Origin: Bacillota bacterium
GTDB taxonomy: Bacteria; Bacillota; Clostridia; Lachnospirales; Lachnospiraceae
Reading direction: 5' to 3'
NCBI GenBank assembly: GCA_023390555.1
Contig: JAEWCQ010000043.1
Coordinates: 124,001-188,000, forward strand
DNA: 64,000 nt
Shown in pieces: positions 34,898 to 44,209 of the stretch. The notes beneath the pieces were generated by a model. The model was not told the DNA's origin. It was given only the letters and a program-made list of their open reading frames with translations, and did no database searches. Within the stretch, counting starts at the first letter, position 1, and the number at the start of each line of letters is the position of its first letter. The position numbers were made by a program, and so were the translations under genes.

Positions 34898-37249
34898 CTA
34901 CGATAGAACAAACACATACTGGTATTGTTCGCCCTCTTTGGAGACAAACGAAAATTGCTCAACCTTATATTGCAGCGACAGTGCGATATCCAGAAATTGC
35001 TCTCCCGTATAGTAGTTTTTTCCAGCTTCCTTTTCGAGACACCGGCAATCCCGGTTATAAAAGCTTCCGATCACAATTCCCGTCTCTTTCAGTGCCTGTT
35101 TCAAAGCTGCCAGATACTGCCGTAAATCCGTCTGATATTCTAAAACACCGCCACTCAGCACAATGTCGTATCGTTTCCGTGTTTCCATGTGCAGGAAGTC
35201 AGTGATATCCGCATTCCACACACGGCCCATCTGCTCTGCAGCGCGGCAAATATCTGTCCGTATTTCAACTCCGTCTATTGCCATGTTTGGGTACATCCAT
35301 TGCAATCTGGCCATTGTTGCTCCCATTCCGCAGCCGACGTCCAGTACGGAAAAGTGTTGATCCGCCGTAAATGGGATAAAAGACAGCAATTCTACCTTAA
35401 TATAAGAATAACGATATGGATGAAAGTTCCATTTCTCCACAAATCGTTCCTCATTCTGCTTTAGCAGGTTTTCAAACCGCTCCTTCTTTTTTCCGAAGCT
35501 ACGGCTCCCATAGTGAAAAATAAAGCTGTTTCTGCACAAAAGCTGCTCATAGCCCGCAAAAAGCATCCGAAATCCAAGATCTGTATCTTCATAATTTCCG
35601 GGAGAAAACCGCTCGTCCAACAGCCCGATCCGGTCGAGGGCCGTCCGCTTCAGCAGCAGCGCATAGCCAACCAGCCAAAGCTTTTTTTCGTAGGGATGCT
35701 CCATCGGAACATTGACCAGACGGGCATACGCCTCGTAATTTTCAGCTGTAACGCTCTGGTCTGCGATATTCTGGTAATTGGAAGCCCAGTTTGTTATGCT
35801 GCCTGCCGCCCCTGCCTTTTCACTGGAATATAATGCTGTTTGCAGATATTCCAACGCATTTTCAGGCACAAGTGTATCACTGTTCAACAGCAGAATATCC
35901 GCATCCGCATCCGCCATTGCAATTCCCTGATTACATGCAGCAGGAAATCCGGCATTGACCTGGTTGCAGAGCAGTTTGATGTCCGGCTGCTGCTTTAACC
36001 ACTCCACACTTCCATCCTCGGACGCATTATCAACAATGACCAGCTCATAACTGCACTGTCTGACGTTTTTTCGGATAGAAGCAATACATTCCCTGGTCTC
36101 TTCCAGCGTATTATAGGAGAGAATGACGATTGCGATTTTCGGAAATTGCAGCCGTTCAAGAACCTCAAGGCGTTCCTTTGCCCTTTCGTAGGTTCCGCAT
36201 TTCCGATAAAGCTCTTCCGCTCCTACCCGATCCCCCAGGCACTCCCGTATCACGCCTGCATTGTAGTATGCCAGGTAAGAATTTACTCCGTCCGTTCGGG
36301 CATCGCCATGCTCTGCAGCCTTTAAAAATTCCGCTACCGCTTCATCGAATCGCTCGTTATTCATATAAATCAGTCCCATTAAAAACTGAAAGTCGGCGGT
36401 ACGCCCAAATTCCGCATAGATTCCTTCAAAAAGAATCGCAGTCTCCGCTCTTTTACAATTTAGCAGCGCATATCCATAGGTCTCCACCATATCAATGACA
36501 TACTCCAGTCCGGTATCCAGATCATAACCGAGCGCCCGTTCAAAATAGCGTATCGATGCCGGATAATCACCCAGCATATAATAACTCTTTCCCAACTGGT
36601 ACATCAGATAGGTATTCTGCCCATCCGCTTCAAATTCCTGCAGCAAAAGCCGGATGTTGCGCTCGGCTTTTCGGTCACGCTCTTCCCTGCTGCCGCCATA
36701 GCCATCGTGGTCAATCTGCAGATTCGTCTGATAAGATGCATAGCCGATATCCTCCTCAGACCGTCCGCCTTTGTACTCAAATACACTTCCGGAAACGACC
36801 TGTTCGTGTATCCGCCCCTCATAATGAAATAATCTTCGGTCAAACAGACGGTTCAGCCACTCTCTGTTTACGCGTACTTCGCCATTTTGCAGATAGGTGT
36901 TGCTTCTTTGTATCCGTCCCACTTCGCCCGGATGCTCTTTGATCCGCTTTTCCAAAAGCTGTATTCCGTCTGCGCCGCACGGCTTTATGTACTCATCACT
37001 GTCAATCACCAGAACCATATCGTTTTTTGCCATGGAAATGGCGTAGTTCTTTGCCGCAGCAAAGTCATCGCACCATAGGAAATCGTAAACGGCATCCGTA
37101 TACTTTTTTACAGCCTGCTTCGTGTTATCTGTGGAACCGGTGTCCACTACAACCAGCTCAAATCCAAATGTATTTATTGCAGCAAGGCATCTGATCAGTT
37201 TTTGGGATTCATTTTTTGTAATGATGCAGGCAGATATCTTATCTAACAA
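34898..37249 (-). CDS. Multidomain GT2 - TPR - GT2 - methyltransferase protein
   Basis: A 783-aa protein from a TTG start (GAGGAG upstream). Residues about 1-190 are a GT2 domain (ISACIITKNESQKL; VVVDTGSTDNT; VLVIDSDEYI with D83-S-D85). TPR-like helices follow at about 195-365 (MYQLGKSYYMLGDYPASIRY). A second GT2 spans about 368-620 (IAIVILSYNTLEETRECI; IVDNASEDGS; LLLNSDTLVP). A C-terminal SAM methyltransferase is at about 635-783 (VLDVGCGMGATMARLQ). It probably adds one or two sugars and methylates the glycan or protein. Lies between the kinase-like methyltransferase gene and a CgeB-like gene, same strand. Confidence 0.85.
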   Translation of the reverse strand: MLDKISACIITKNESQKLIRCLAAINTFGFELVVVDTGSTDNTKQAVKKYTDAVYDFLWCDDFAAAKNYAISMAKNDMVLVIDSDEYIKPCGADGIQLLEKRIKEHPGEVGRIQRSNTYLQNGEVRVNREWLNRLFDRRLFHYEGRIHEQVVSGSVFEYKGGRSEEDIGYASYQTNLQIDHDGYGGSREERDRKAERNIRLLLQEFEADGQNTYLMYQLGKSYYMLGDYPASIRYFERALGYDLDTGLEYVIDMVETYGYALLNCKRAETAILFEGIYAEFGRTADFQFLMGLIYMNNERFDEAVAEFLKAAEHGDARTDGVNSYLAYYNAGVIRECLGDRVGAEELYRKCGTYERAKERLEVLERLQFPKIAIVILSYNTLEETRECIASIRKNVRQCSYELVIVDNASEDGSVEWLKQQPDIKLLCNQVNAGFPAACNQGIAMADADADILLLNSDTLVPENALEYLQTALYSSEKAGAAGSITNWASNYQNIADQSVTAENYEAYARLVNVPMEHPYEKKLWLVGYALLLKRTALDRIGLLDERFSPGNYEDTDLGFRMLFAGYEQLLCRNSFIFHYGSRSFGKKKERFENLLKQNEERFVEKWNFHPYRYSYIKVELLSFIPFTADQHFSVLDVGCGMGATMARLQWMYPNMAIDGVEIRTDICRAAEQMGRVWNADITDFLHMETRKRYDIVLSGGVLEYQTDLRQYLAALKQALKETGIVIGSFYNRDCRCLEKEAGKNYYTGEQFLDIALSLQYKVEQFSFVSKEGEQYQYVFVLS

Positions 37250-37310
37250 GGCTGTCTCCTCTTCCTCGAAATCAATTCGGTTTTCACTTCAAAACCACAT
37301 CTCTGATCTG

Positions 37311-39266
37311 TCAGGCATACCGCTCTGCAATCTTCTCATACTGATCCATATGAGCTGTCAGCGATTCTTTTTCTGCCGGTGCTGCATTCGCATATTCTTC
37401 CAGAAACTTCCCTAATCCCGGAAAATTCATATCCAGCGCTTCCCGTGTAAGTGTACTTAAGGTCTCTGCCAATTCCTCAATACGTTTCTTTTCCAGTAAA
37501 ACATTGATCAGCCGCAAGACATTTTCCCGCTCCGGTGGATACTTCGGCGCGATTGTCTTTTTCTCCATCAGCAGCTGTATGTTCTCAAGGAGGAACTTGT
37601 TATTGACCGTATCCAGTTTCCTTACGCCGGCCCAGAAATTTTGATCAGATACAGTACTCCCGAAATACAGATCTAAATTGATATACACTTTTTTCAAATG
37701 CAGAATTCCGAAATATTCTAAAACAGTATCCAACGGCAATACCTGCGCCATCCAGTTATTATAGCAATACAGATCAAACAGATTCCGATGCAGAATAAAG
37801 CTGGCCGGTACATTTTCCATCGTCCACTCCTGATCAAACCAATGAAGGTTCTCTTCTTCATCTACAAAGCAATTACGATAGATCATATCCAGATAGCCGG
37901 TTTTCAAAAATTTATCATTGGCAGGAATCACAAGCTTGTCAATCAATCCCAATTCCTCCGGAAAGGACTTCTGCGAAGTCATCGTTTCTGAACTTTGCTT
38001 GATATCCTCATATAACCGGCTCCACAAACGATATATCTCCTCCTGATCGCCTGCTTCATATGCTTTCCGGATATAATCCGTAAACAACGGATCCTGCACA
38101 AATGGTGTTTCCAGACAATGCTCTTTCCATTCCGTCGGAACGACCTGAAGGCCCGCTTCTTTTAATTCTTCCAAATTCTTCAGTGCCTTTTGCAGATGGC
38201 TATCTTGGGCACCCAGCATACGCTTTCTCACTTTTTTGTCCCGCTCTATTGTCGTAGCCACACGATACTGCGGATTGCGCATCGTGCTTGACAGCGCAAA
38301 CTGTACCTTTCCAACAGCCTCATCTGCCGGTGAACATTCCACCAAAAAAGAATTTGCAAAAAACTCAAATACATTATTTTTAATGATATCCGAATAGATA
38401 TCCATTTCGTTTGCAACCAGGGTCTGATTATCGGTATAATACGGCTGCAGGTTTTCCATATTTTTATTCTTCGGCAGGTACTGCTCGGAGTAAACAACCG
38501 AAGGCAGCTTATAATCCGGCATCGGATAATAGAAGTAGGAATGCAGATAGCCGCTGTCCTTCACCAGTCTTGCCAGCTCTTCCTTGGAAAACGTCATTGC
38601 CATCTTGGATCCAAGGCTGTACTGATTCATTCCGTCAAACGGAATTCCGGTATGGTCTTCCTTTGCTCCGCACCAATATTTCAATCCATATTTATTCTCT
38701 ATGGCAATCAGCAGCTTTCCTTCCGGCTTCAGAAGGCTCCGTATCTTGACCAGAAAATCCCGGAACGGAGAACTGGAAGCCGTATAGGTCACCTGATATT
38801 CCAAAACCCCAATCAGGGTAATATAATCAAACTTTTCAGTAAACTCGATGTCGTTTAGATTTCCCACGACAATCTCTAAATTTTCCTTTTCACGGCAGCG
38901 TAGCAAGGTCGCCGTCGCACGCCTTTTTGACATTTCAACCGCAGTCACTGTTTTGCACCTGTCGCACAAAAGCTCCGTAATCGCACCCATGCCACAACCG
39001 ATTTCTAAAACGCTTCCCTGCGGATCAAACGGATACCAATTCAAAATATTCTGTCTGATATGCGTCAGGTGATAAAAAGATGACCATGAATAATTCTTCG
39101 CGATCGTTTCCGAATAATCAGAAGAATCGTTTTCAACGATCTGCCTGATCACAAAATCCTCAATACTTCCTTCCGAATAGCCATCTGTTCCCTGATACCA
39201 TTTCAAATTAAATTCCGGCTTTGGCTCCGGTCCATGATAATTGTATTTCGTCAAATCCGTTTTCAC
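37311..39266 (-). CDS. SAM methyltransferase fused to a kinase/phosphotransferase-like domain
   Basis: A 651-aa protein from GTG 39266 with GGAAGGGAG upstream. Residues about 60-240 are a class I methyltransferase: SVLEIGCGMG (motif I, 85-94), TAVEMSKRRA (motif II), YITLIGVLEY (post-I acidic loop region) and LLKPEGKLLIAIENKYG. After a linker of mixed helices, residues about 455-500 (GYLDMIYRNCFV, then LHWFDQEWTMENVP) resemble the HxDxxxxN and IDFE/DFG-like elements of the aminoglycoside-phosphotransferase fold. If active it could methylate and phosphorylate a sugar, but the kinase reading is inference. It has its own promoter at 39325-39353 and heads a three-gene operon. Confidence 0.8.
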   Translation of the reverse strand: MKTDLTKYNYHGPEPKPEFNLKWYQGTDGYSEGSIEDFVIRQIVENDSSDYSETIAKNYSWSSFYHLTHIRQNILNWYPFDPQGSVLEIGCGMGAITELLCDRCKTVTAVEMSKRRATATLLRCREKENLEIVVGNLNDIEFTEKFDYITLIGVLEYQVTYTASSSPFRDFLVKIRSLLKPEGKLLIAIENKYGLKYWCGAKEDHTGIPFDGMNQYSLGSKMAMTFSKEELARLVKDSGYLHSYFYYPMPDYKLPSVVYSEQYLPKNKNMENLQPYYTDNQTLVANEMDIYSDIIKNNVFEFFANSFLVECSPADEAVGKVQFALSSTMRNPQYRVATTIERDKKVRKRMLGAQDSHLQKALKNLEELKEAGLQVVPTEWKEHCLETPFVQDPLFTDYIRKAYEAGDQEEIYRLWSRLYEDIKQSSETMTSQKSFPEELGLIDKLVIPANDKFLKTGYLDMIYRNCFVDEEENLHWFDQEWTMENVPASFILHRNLFDLYCYNNWMAQVLPLDTVLEYFGILHLKKVYINLDLYFGSTVSDQNFWAGVRKLDTVNNKFLLENIQLLMEKKTIAPKYPPERENVLRLINVLLEKKRIEELAETLSTLTREALDMNFPGLGKFLEEYANAAPAEKESLTAHMDQYEKIAERYA

Positions 39267-39324
39267 CGTGTGCTCCCTTCCAAATCATAAGCTGATGTAA
39301 AAATATATTGTAAAAATTATACTT

Positions 39325-39353
39325 ATCATATCATATACACATCCGGCTTTCAA
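39325..39353 (-). promoter_or_regulatory. Predicted promoter of the methyltransferase/GT operon (39266 to 33669)
   Basis: Minus strand TTGAAA (complement of 39348-39353), 17-bp spacer, TATGAT (complement of 39325-39330). It is back to back with the promoter of the plus-strand CgeB-like gene, only 10 bp apart. Confidence 0.65.
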
Positions 39354-39363
39354 ACTGTATTTC

Positions 39364-39392
39364 TTGGATTTTCACCCGCCTTCTGCTATAAT
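39364..39392 (+). promoter_or_regulatory. Predicted promoter of CgeB-like paralogue 2
   Basis: TTGGAT (39364-39369), 17-bp spacer, TATAAT (39387-39392). The leader of about 86 nt contains a hairpin CCGGCG...CGCCGG (39438-39460) and the 17-nt element shared with the FliD-like leader. Confidence 0.65.
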
Positions 39393-39484
39393 TGAGATAT
39401 GAAAACAACGTCTTTTCTATGAATCAAAAATAAATGCCCGGCGTTTCCGACACCCGCCGGAAACACCCTGGAAGCGAGGAACTT

Positions 39485-40672
39485 ATGCAGATCTTATACT
39501 ATAGTTGGAATGAAAATTCCTCTGCGGATATCATACAGACATTTGAGGAGCTTGGACATGTTGTCACATGCTTTCAGTTTCCCATCCGGAATTATCTCGT
39601 CGACGAAGCTTTTGCTCAGGCACTTTTGGGACAGCTTGCGTTGCATTCCTTTGATATGATTTTTACTTTTAACTATTTTCCTGTTATATCGAGCGTTGCC
39701 CAGCAATCGGGTCTGAACTATATCAGCTGGGTGTATGACTGCCCACATCTGACACTCTTTTCTCCCACGCTGGCTAACAGCTGCAACTATCTCTTTTTAT
39801 TTGACCGGGATATGGCAGCGGCAGTTCGCAGGAACGGAGCCGTACATGCCTTCCACCTCCCGCTTGCCGCGAACACCACGCGAATCAACCGTACACTTGG
39901 TCTGTCCCACGAACTGTCTGACGCCGGATCTGCACCTGATTCTTATCTGCATGAAGTGACGTTTCTCGGCAGCCTCTACGAGCAGAACTTTTACGACCAG
40001 ATCCATTTTTTGCCGGAAAAGCTTCGCGGTTATCTGGACGGTATCATGGCTTCCCAAAAGCAGCTTTGGGGTGTGGATCTGATGACTGAACTTGTGGACG
40101 AGCCGCTTGCCGCGGAGCTTTCCAAATATGTCAGTTTTGAAGAAAACCCACTTTTCCCCTGTCCGCAACGCACCATTTTTACGCACATGCTTCAGAGCAA
40201 AATTACGTCCGACGAGCGGATTACTGCATTGAACCTGCTCGCAAACACCTATCCCGTCGCCCTGTATTCCGCTTCCAGCCGGGAATTGTGTCCAAACGCC
40301 GTCTATCATGGCTACATCTCCTATATAGACCGGATGCCGGAGGTATTCCGCCGCTCCAAGATTAATTTAAATATCACGCTGCGTTCCATTACTTCCGGTA
40401 TTCCGCTGCGTGCCATAGACATTCTTTCCTGCGGTGGTTTTCTGTTCAGCAATTACCAGCCGGAGCTGGCTGAGTATTTCGAGGCCGGAACAGATTTTAT
40501 CTATTTTGAGGATTTTGATGACATGATGAAGAAAACAGACTATTTCCTCTCGCATGAAAGGGAACGGCAGGAAATCGCGCACTGCGGTTATAAAAAAGTA
40601 CAGGAGAATTTTTCCTATTGCAGACAAGTGGACAAAATGCTGCAATATGTCACCTCAGATAAAGCAAAGTAA
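39485..40672 (+). CDS. CgeB-like GT-B glycosyltransferase (paralogue 2)
   Basis: A 395-aa protein from ATG 39485 (GCGAGGA upstream); the longer frame from 39434 includes the leader hairpin and is unlikely. It has the N-terminal pattern MQILYYSWNENSSADIIQTF, FDMIFTFNYFPVISSVAQ, YISWVYDCPHLTLFS and VTFLGSLYEQNFYDQ. The C-terminal block is FRRSKINLNITLRSITSGIP, LRAIDILSCGGFLFSNYQPE, EIAHCGYKKVQENF. Shares the same architecture as the other paralogues in the island while differing at many positions. It precedes a Glyco_tranf_2_5-like gene by 12 bp, so they form a two-gene operon. Confidence 0.82.
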   Translation: MQILYYSWNENSSADIIQTFEELGHVVTCFQFPIRNYLVDEAFAQALLGQLALHSFDMIFTFNYFPVISSVAQQSGLNYISWVYDCPHLTLFSPTLANSCNYLFLFDRDMAAAVRRNGAVHAFHLPLAANTTRINRTLGLSHELSDAGSAPDSYLHEVTFLGSLYEQNFYDQIHFLPEKLRGYLDGIMASQKQLWGVDLMTELVDEPLAAELSKYVSFEENPLFPCPQRTIFTHMLQSKITSDERITALNLLANTYPVALYSASSRELCPNAVYHGYISYIDRMPEVFRRSKINLNITLRSITSGIPLRAIDILSCGGFLFSNYQPELAEYFEAGTDFIYFEDFDDMMKKTDYFLSHERERQEIAHCGYKKVQENFSYCRQVDKMLQYVTSDKAK

Positions 40673-40684
40673 GGAGTGAAACAG

Positions 40685-41788
40685 ATGGACAAGCAACAGA
40701 TTGCATTCATTATTTGTACGAATAATCCACAATACTACAACGAATGTGTGTTGTATATCAACGATCTATACATTCCGGACGGTTACAGCATCGATATCAT
40801 CTGTATACAGGATGCAGACAGTATGGCTTCTGGCTATAACGGCGGTATGCAGGCGAGTACGGCAAAATATAAAATATACCTGCATCATGACACCTTCATT
40901 CTGAACCGAAACCTCATTTCTGACATCCTCGCTGTCTTCTTGCAAAACGCGGACGTGGGAATGATCGGTGTTCTCGGATCGGTACAACTGCCATCGGATG
41001 CCAACTGTTATCTCAGCTGGACGGTTGGAAATGTTTTTGCCTACAGCGGCGAAATCCTGATCAAATCCGACTTATATCAACCGGAGAGGGGCTCTTACCT
41101 TCCGGTTGCCGCCATTGACGGCATGATCCTCATTACCCAATACGATCTTCCCTGGAGGGAAGATTTCCTGGACGGCTGGGATTTCTACGATATCTCCCAA
41201 TCACTTGAAATGAGAAAACATGGCTACAAGGTAGTCATCCCGTATCAGGAAACACCGTGGTGCTATCACGACTGCGGGCCTTCCAAGCTGCAAAACTACG
41301 ATTTTTACCGAAAACAGCTCCTACAGATGTATCCGGAAACCTTCACCAGTCAAACCGACGAAGCGGCAACCGATGAAAGGCAGCAGCTTTTAACAGAAGC
41401 GGAAAAAATAAGAAACAGTATGATTCAGATTTTCGAACACAAAGCCTATGACAGTCTATATGAGCTCCTGCCAGAACTTCGACTGTTTGCCAATACCGAT
41501 CGGCAGCTATGTGAAATTATCAATCTGATGGAAATCTATGCTGCTGAAAAAGACAGTTCATCCGAAGCACATAGTTACTGGTTTCGGCTTAACGACTGGG
41601 ATATCATTTTTGAGCAGTATACGCTTATCCGTTTTATTCTATTGCGGGCCGGATATGAACGGGAAGATACACGCATCGACGAACTCAGGGAGCTGGTGCA
41701 AAAGCAGGATATTTCGCAAGATGCAATCCGAAACATTTCCCGGCTGTCGCTTGGTGATATTCCGAACGTATTAAAAACGCTTTTTTAG
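40685..41788 (+). CDS. Glycosyltransferase, Glyco_tranf_2_5-like (copy 1)
   Basis: A 367-aa protein from ATG 40685 (AAGGAG upstream). A GT-A-like domain covers about 1-225: IAFIICTNNPQYYNECVLYI, SMASGYNGGM, YKIYLHHDTFI and the conserved ITQYDLPWREDFLDGWDFYD, followed by EMRKHGYKVVIPYQ and WCYHDCG. The C-terminal 130 residues are helical and probably bind a partner or acceptor. The same block recurs in the proteins at 42925 and 50125. It converges on a minus-strand CgeB-like gene with a 4-bp overlap of stop regions. Confidence 0.75.
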   Translation: MDKQQIAFIICTNNPQYYNECVLYINDLYIPDGYSIDIICIQDADSMASGYNGGMQASTAKYKIYLHHDTFILNRNLISDILAVFLQNADVGMIGVLGSVQLPSDANCYLSWTVGNVFAYSGEILIKSDLYQPERGSYLPVAAIDGMILITQYDLPWREDFLDGWDFYDISQSLEMRKHGYKVVIPYQETPWCYHDCGPSKLQNYDFYRKQLLQMYPETFTSQTDEAATDERQQLLTEAEKIRNSMIQIFEHKAYDSLYELLPELRLFANTDRQLCEIINLMEIYAAEKDSSSEAHSYWFRLNDWDIIFEQYTLIRFILLRAGYEREDTRIDELRELVQKQDISQDAIRNISRLSLGDIPNVLKTLF

Positions 41789-42918
41789 CCAGGAAACATT
41801 TCCCGTATACGGTCTTCAAAACGGAAACTCTCTTCCATGCGGCGTTTCCCGTTTTCTGCAATGCGCAGACGCTCTGATTCGTGTCCGAGATAAAAATCTG
41901 TCTTGCACACCAGATCCTCTAAACTCTCGTATACCACAAGGTCTTCCCCCAGACGGAAATATTCTTCCATTTCGGCCTGATAATTACTAATTAAAAAGCC
42001 GCCGCAGGCAAGGACGTCCAAAACCCGCAGCGGAATTCCGGTCTGTATGGTTTTCAGTGAAATATTCAGATTTACCTGCGTTTTTGCAAACACCTGCGGC
42101 ATTTGCGTGTAATAGTCCACATACCCCATTTGAACAACGTTCTTCAGGCGCTCATCCCGATTTTTGGAATACAGGCTTACCTTATACCTGTTGGACAGCA
42201 GCGCCAGCGCCAGGTACCGTTCTCTTCCCGTGACCTCGCTTGCAAGAAGAAATTCCAGTTGTCTTTGATCAATTTGTATTTTCCCATCCGACACCTCCCG
42301 GTATCTGGCATTCAACTTTTCCAACAGTTCATCCGTCACCAGGCCACCCAGAAAGTACCCTCCGTAGACCTGCTGCTGTGAACGGATCAGCCCCTCCAGA
42401 TAACCACGCTGATATTCCTCCAATAAGGCCGCATACTTCAGATAGTCCGTCTGATACAGCTGCCCAACCAGTGCGACCTGACCGCCATATGCCGTTTTCT
42501 CCCGCACAGATGCAGCGGCAAATGCCTCACTGCTTGCTGCAAGCGGCAGATGATATGCCGGAATTCCTGCTTCCCGATACTGCTGTGCCTGTCCCCGGTC
42601 AAAAAAGTAAATCCGGTTACAGGCTTCCCGCATCGCTTCCGTATTGCGGATATGAACCGGCGAGTCATAGACCCACGAAATATAGTACATTGAAAAATCT
42701 TTGCAAATCTGCGAAATCAGGGGCGTATAATTGACAGAAAAAACCACGTCATAGGGATTTTCCCGAATCTGCCGCTCCAGTTTTTCCAGAAAAACGTCCT
42801 CTTTCTCCCAATTCTGAAGCACATAAGGGAAAACGTCATATGTCATATTCATTTTTCGGAACGCCTCTTCTATTCCTTTTTCTAAAAATGCATTCCATTG
42901 CCAAAACAAAATACGCAC
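41785..42918 (-). CDS. CgeB-like GT-B glycosyltransferase (paralogue 3)
   Basis: A 377-aa protein from GTG 42918 (GGTGAG upstream). Signature segments: VRILFWQWNAFLEKGIEEAF, YDVVFSVNYTPLISQIC, YISWVYDSPVHIRNTE, VALVGQLYQTDYLK, then FAKTQVNLNISLKTIQTGIP and LRVLDVLACGGFLISNYQAE. It is the last gene of a five-gene minus-strand operon (46571 to 41785). Six bases separate it from the Glyco_tranf_2_5-like gene upstream. Confidence 0.82.
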   Translation of the reverse strand: MRILFWQWNAFLEKGIEEAFRKMNMTYDVFPYVLQNWEKEDVFLEKLERQIRENPYDVVFSVNYTPLISQICKDFSMYYISWVYDSPVHIRNTEAMREACNRIYFFDRGQAQQYREAGIPAYHLPLAASSEAFAAASVREKTAYGGQVALVGQLYQTDYLKYAALLEEYQRGYLEGLIRSQQQVYGGYFLGGLVTDELLEKLNARYREVSDGKIQIDQRQLEFLLASEVTGRERYLALALLSNRYKVSLYSKNRDERLKNVVQMGYVDYYTQMPQVFAKTQVNLNISLKTIQTGIPLRVLDVLACGGFLISNYQAEMEEYFRLGEDLVVYESLEDLVCKTDFYLGHESERLRIAENGKRRMEESFRFEDRIREMFPG

Positions 42919-42924
42919 CGATAC

Positions 42925-44118
42925 TCACCGCCCAGCTTTCTTATTTTCATCCGGCTTCTGCTGTACTTTTCCCATCCGGCGAACTTCCTCCGCCTCACGA
43001 AGCTTACCGCACCCTGCGTAAGCGTCTGCCAGATGATTGCAGACTTTCATTCTGCTTTCCCGATTTCTGATATAGATACCCGCAACCGCCAGCAATGCCG
43101 GATGCGAATACCGCCCCTGTTCCGCAATTTCTCTCAGGCAGTTTTCATCCGCTTCATATTCCTCACGTTTCAGAGCAAATTTTATGTCCGAAAGCTTGCT
43201 GCTCAATTGTTCAAAGACATCCCCTTCTGCCCAGAGCCTGTCACGGACTCCATAACTTTGTTCGATTCGATCGACATCCACAAGGTTGGCAATCACAATC
43301 AAATCTGTCTTTGAACAGATGACACCGGCATACTGCGTCATCATCTGCTCTACCTGATGCCGCTCTCCCTGCCGGATCAACTGCTTCACCAAGTCTGTGA
43401 ACTCCTGCAGGAGCACATCCTGTTCAAAGTTGAAGCTGGTCTGATATTCACGTTCAAACGAAAAAATATCCTGATATTCAGCCGCAAGAATATCCCGGTT
43501 TCTCCAGTAATCCCTTAATTCACAGGTCTCCATATCATGCCAGCACCAGATCTGCCGCTGATACGGAACTACAATCCGGTAACCTCTTCGGCGGAATTCA
43601 AAAGACTGGGAGACATCATAGTAATCCCATCCCGTAAACAAATCTTCCCTCCAGGGAATATCATACTGTGTCGCAATCAGCACTCCGTCCACAGCTGCCG
43701 CGTCCTCCAGGCATTCATCCTCTTTCGTCTGCGCATGATTTCGAATCTCATACAGATTCTCATATACCGAACTGATATCCCATGAATTATAGTAGACTCC
43801 GGATGCGATGTCTTTTCTGCAGCCTGCGGCGCCAACCATTCCAATCTTGGAATCCGATTGAAAAATATTTATCAACTGCAGGAGAAACCCGGAATCAATA
43901 AGGAATGAATCCTGATGCAGATATATCTTATATCTGGCATCCGTCATAGCCATTGCCCGATTGTAGCCTTCGGTCATCGATACCGCATCTTTTATTACGA
44001 CAGTTTCCAGCTCCATTCCCGCCGGAACCTGCAGCCGCCTGATGTAATACAGACATTCCTGCAATTCCCGTCTGTCATTGCTGCAGATAATAAATGCTAT
44101 CTTCCGCTGATCTTCCAT
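42925..44118 (-). CDS. Glycosyltransferase, Glyco_tranf_2_5-like (copy 2)
   Basis: A 397-aa protein. Residues about 1-225 repeat the copy 1 pattern: IAFIICSNDRRELQECLYYI, SMTEGYNRAM, YKIYLHQDSFLI, ATQYDIPWREDLFTGWDYYD, EFRRRGYRIVVPYQ and IWCWHDME. A helical C-terminal region of about 170 residues ends in a TPR-like stretch (HPALLAVAGIYIRNRESRMK). Pairs with the CgeB-like gene 6 bp downstream, mirroring the CgeB/2_5 pairing at 39485-41788 on the other strand. Confidence 0.75.
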   Translation of the reverse strand: MEDQRKIAFIICSNDRRELQECLYYIRRLQVPAGMELETVVIKDAVSMTEGYNRAMAMTDARYKIYLHQDSFLIDSGFLLQLINIFQSDSKIGMVGAAGCRKDIASGVYYNSWDISSVYENLYEIRNHAQTKEDECLEDAAAVDGVLIATQYDIPWREDLFTGWDYYDVSQSFEFRRRGYRIVVPYQRQIWCWHDMETCELRDYWRNRDILAAEYQDIFSFEREYQTSFNFEQDVLLQEFTDLVKQLIRQGERHQVEQMMTQYAGVICSKTDLIVIANLVDVDRIEQSYGVRDRLWAEGDVFEQLSSKLSDIKFALKREEYEADENCLREIAEQGRYSHPALLAVAGIYIRNRESRMKVCNHLADAYAGCGKLREAEEVRRMGKVQQKPDENKKAGR

Positions 44119-44209
44119 TTTTCGTTCCGCCTTTTTACCGCTTTCTATCTCTTTTAAACTCGTTCTGATGATGTCTTTCTGCCGTGGTACTTTTGTACAC
44201 CTGCAGATA

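Noticed and set aside
39434..39484. Extension of CgeB paralogue 2 to an earlier ATG
   Set aside because: Translates the leader hairpin; the paralogues all begin at the position equivalent to ATG 39485.
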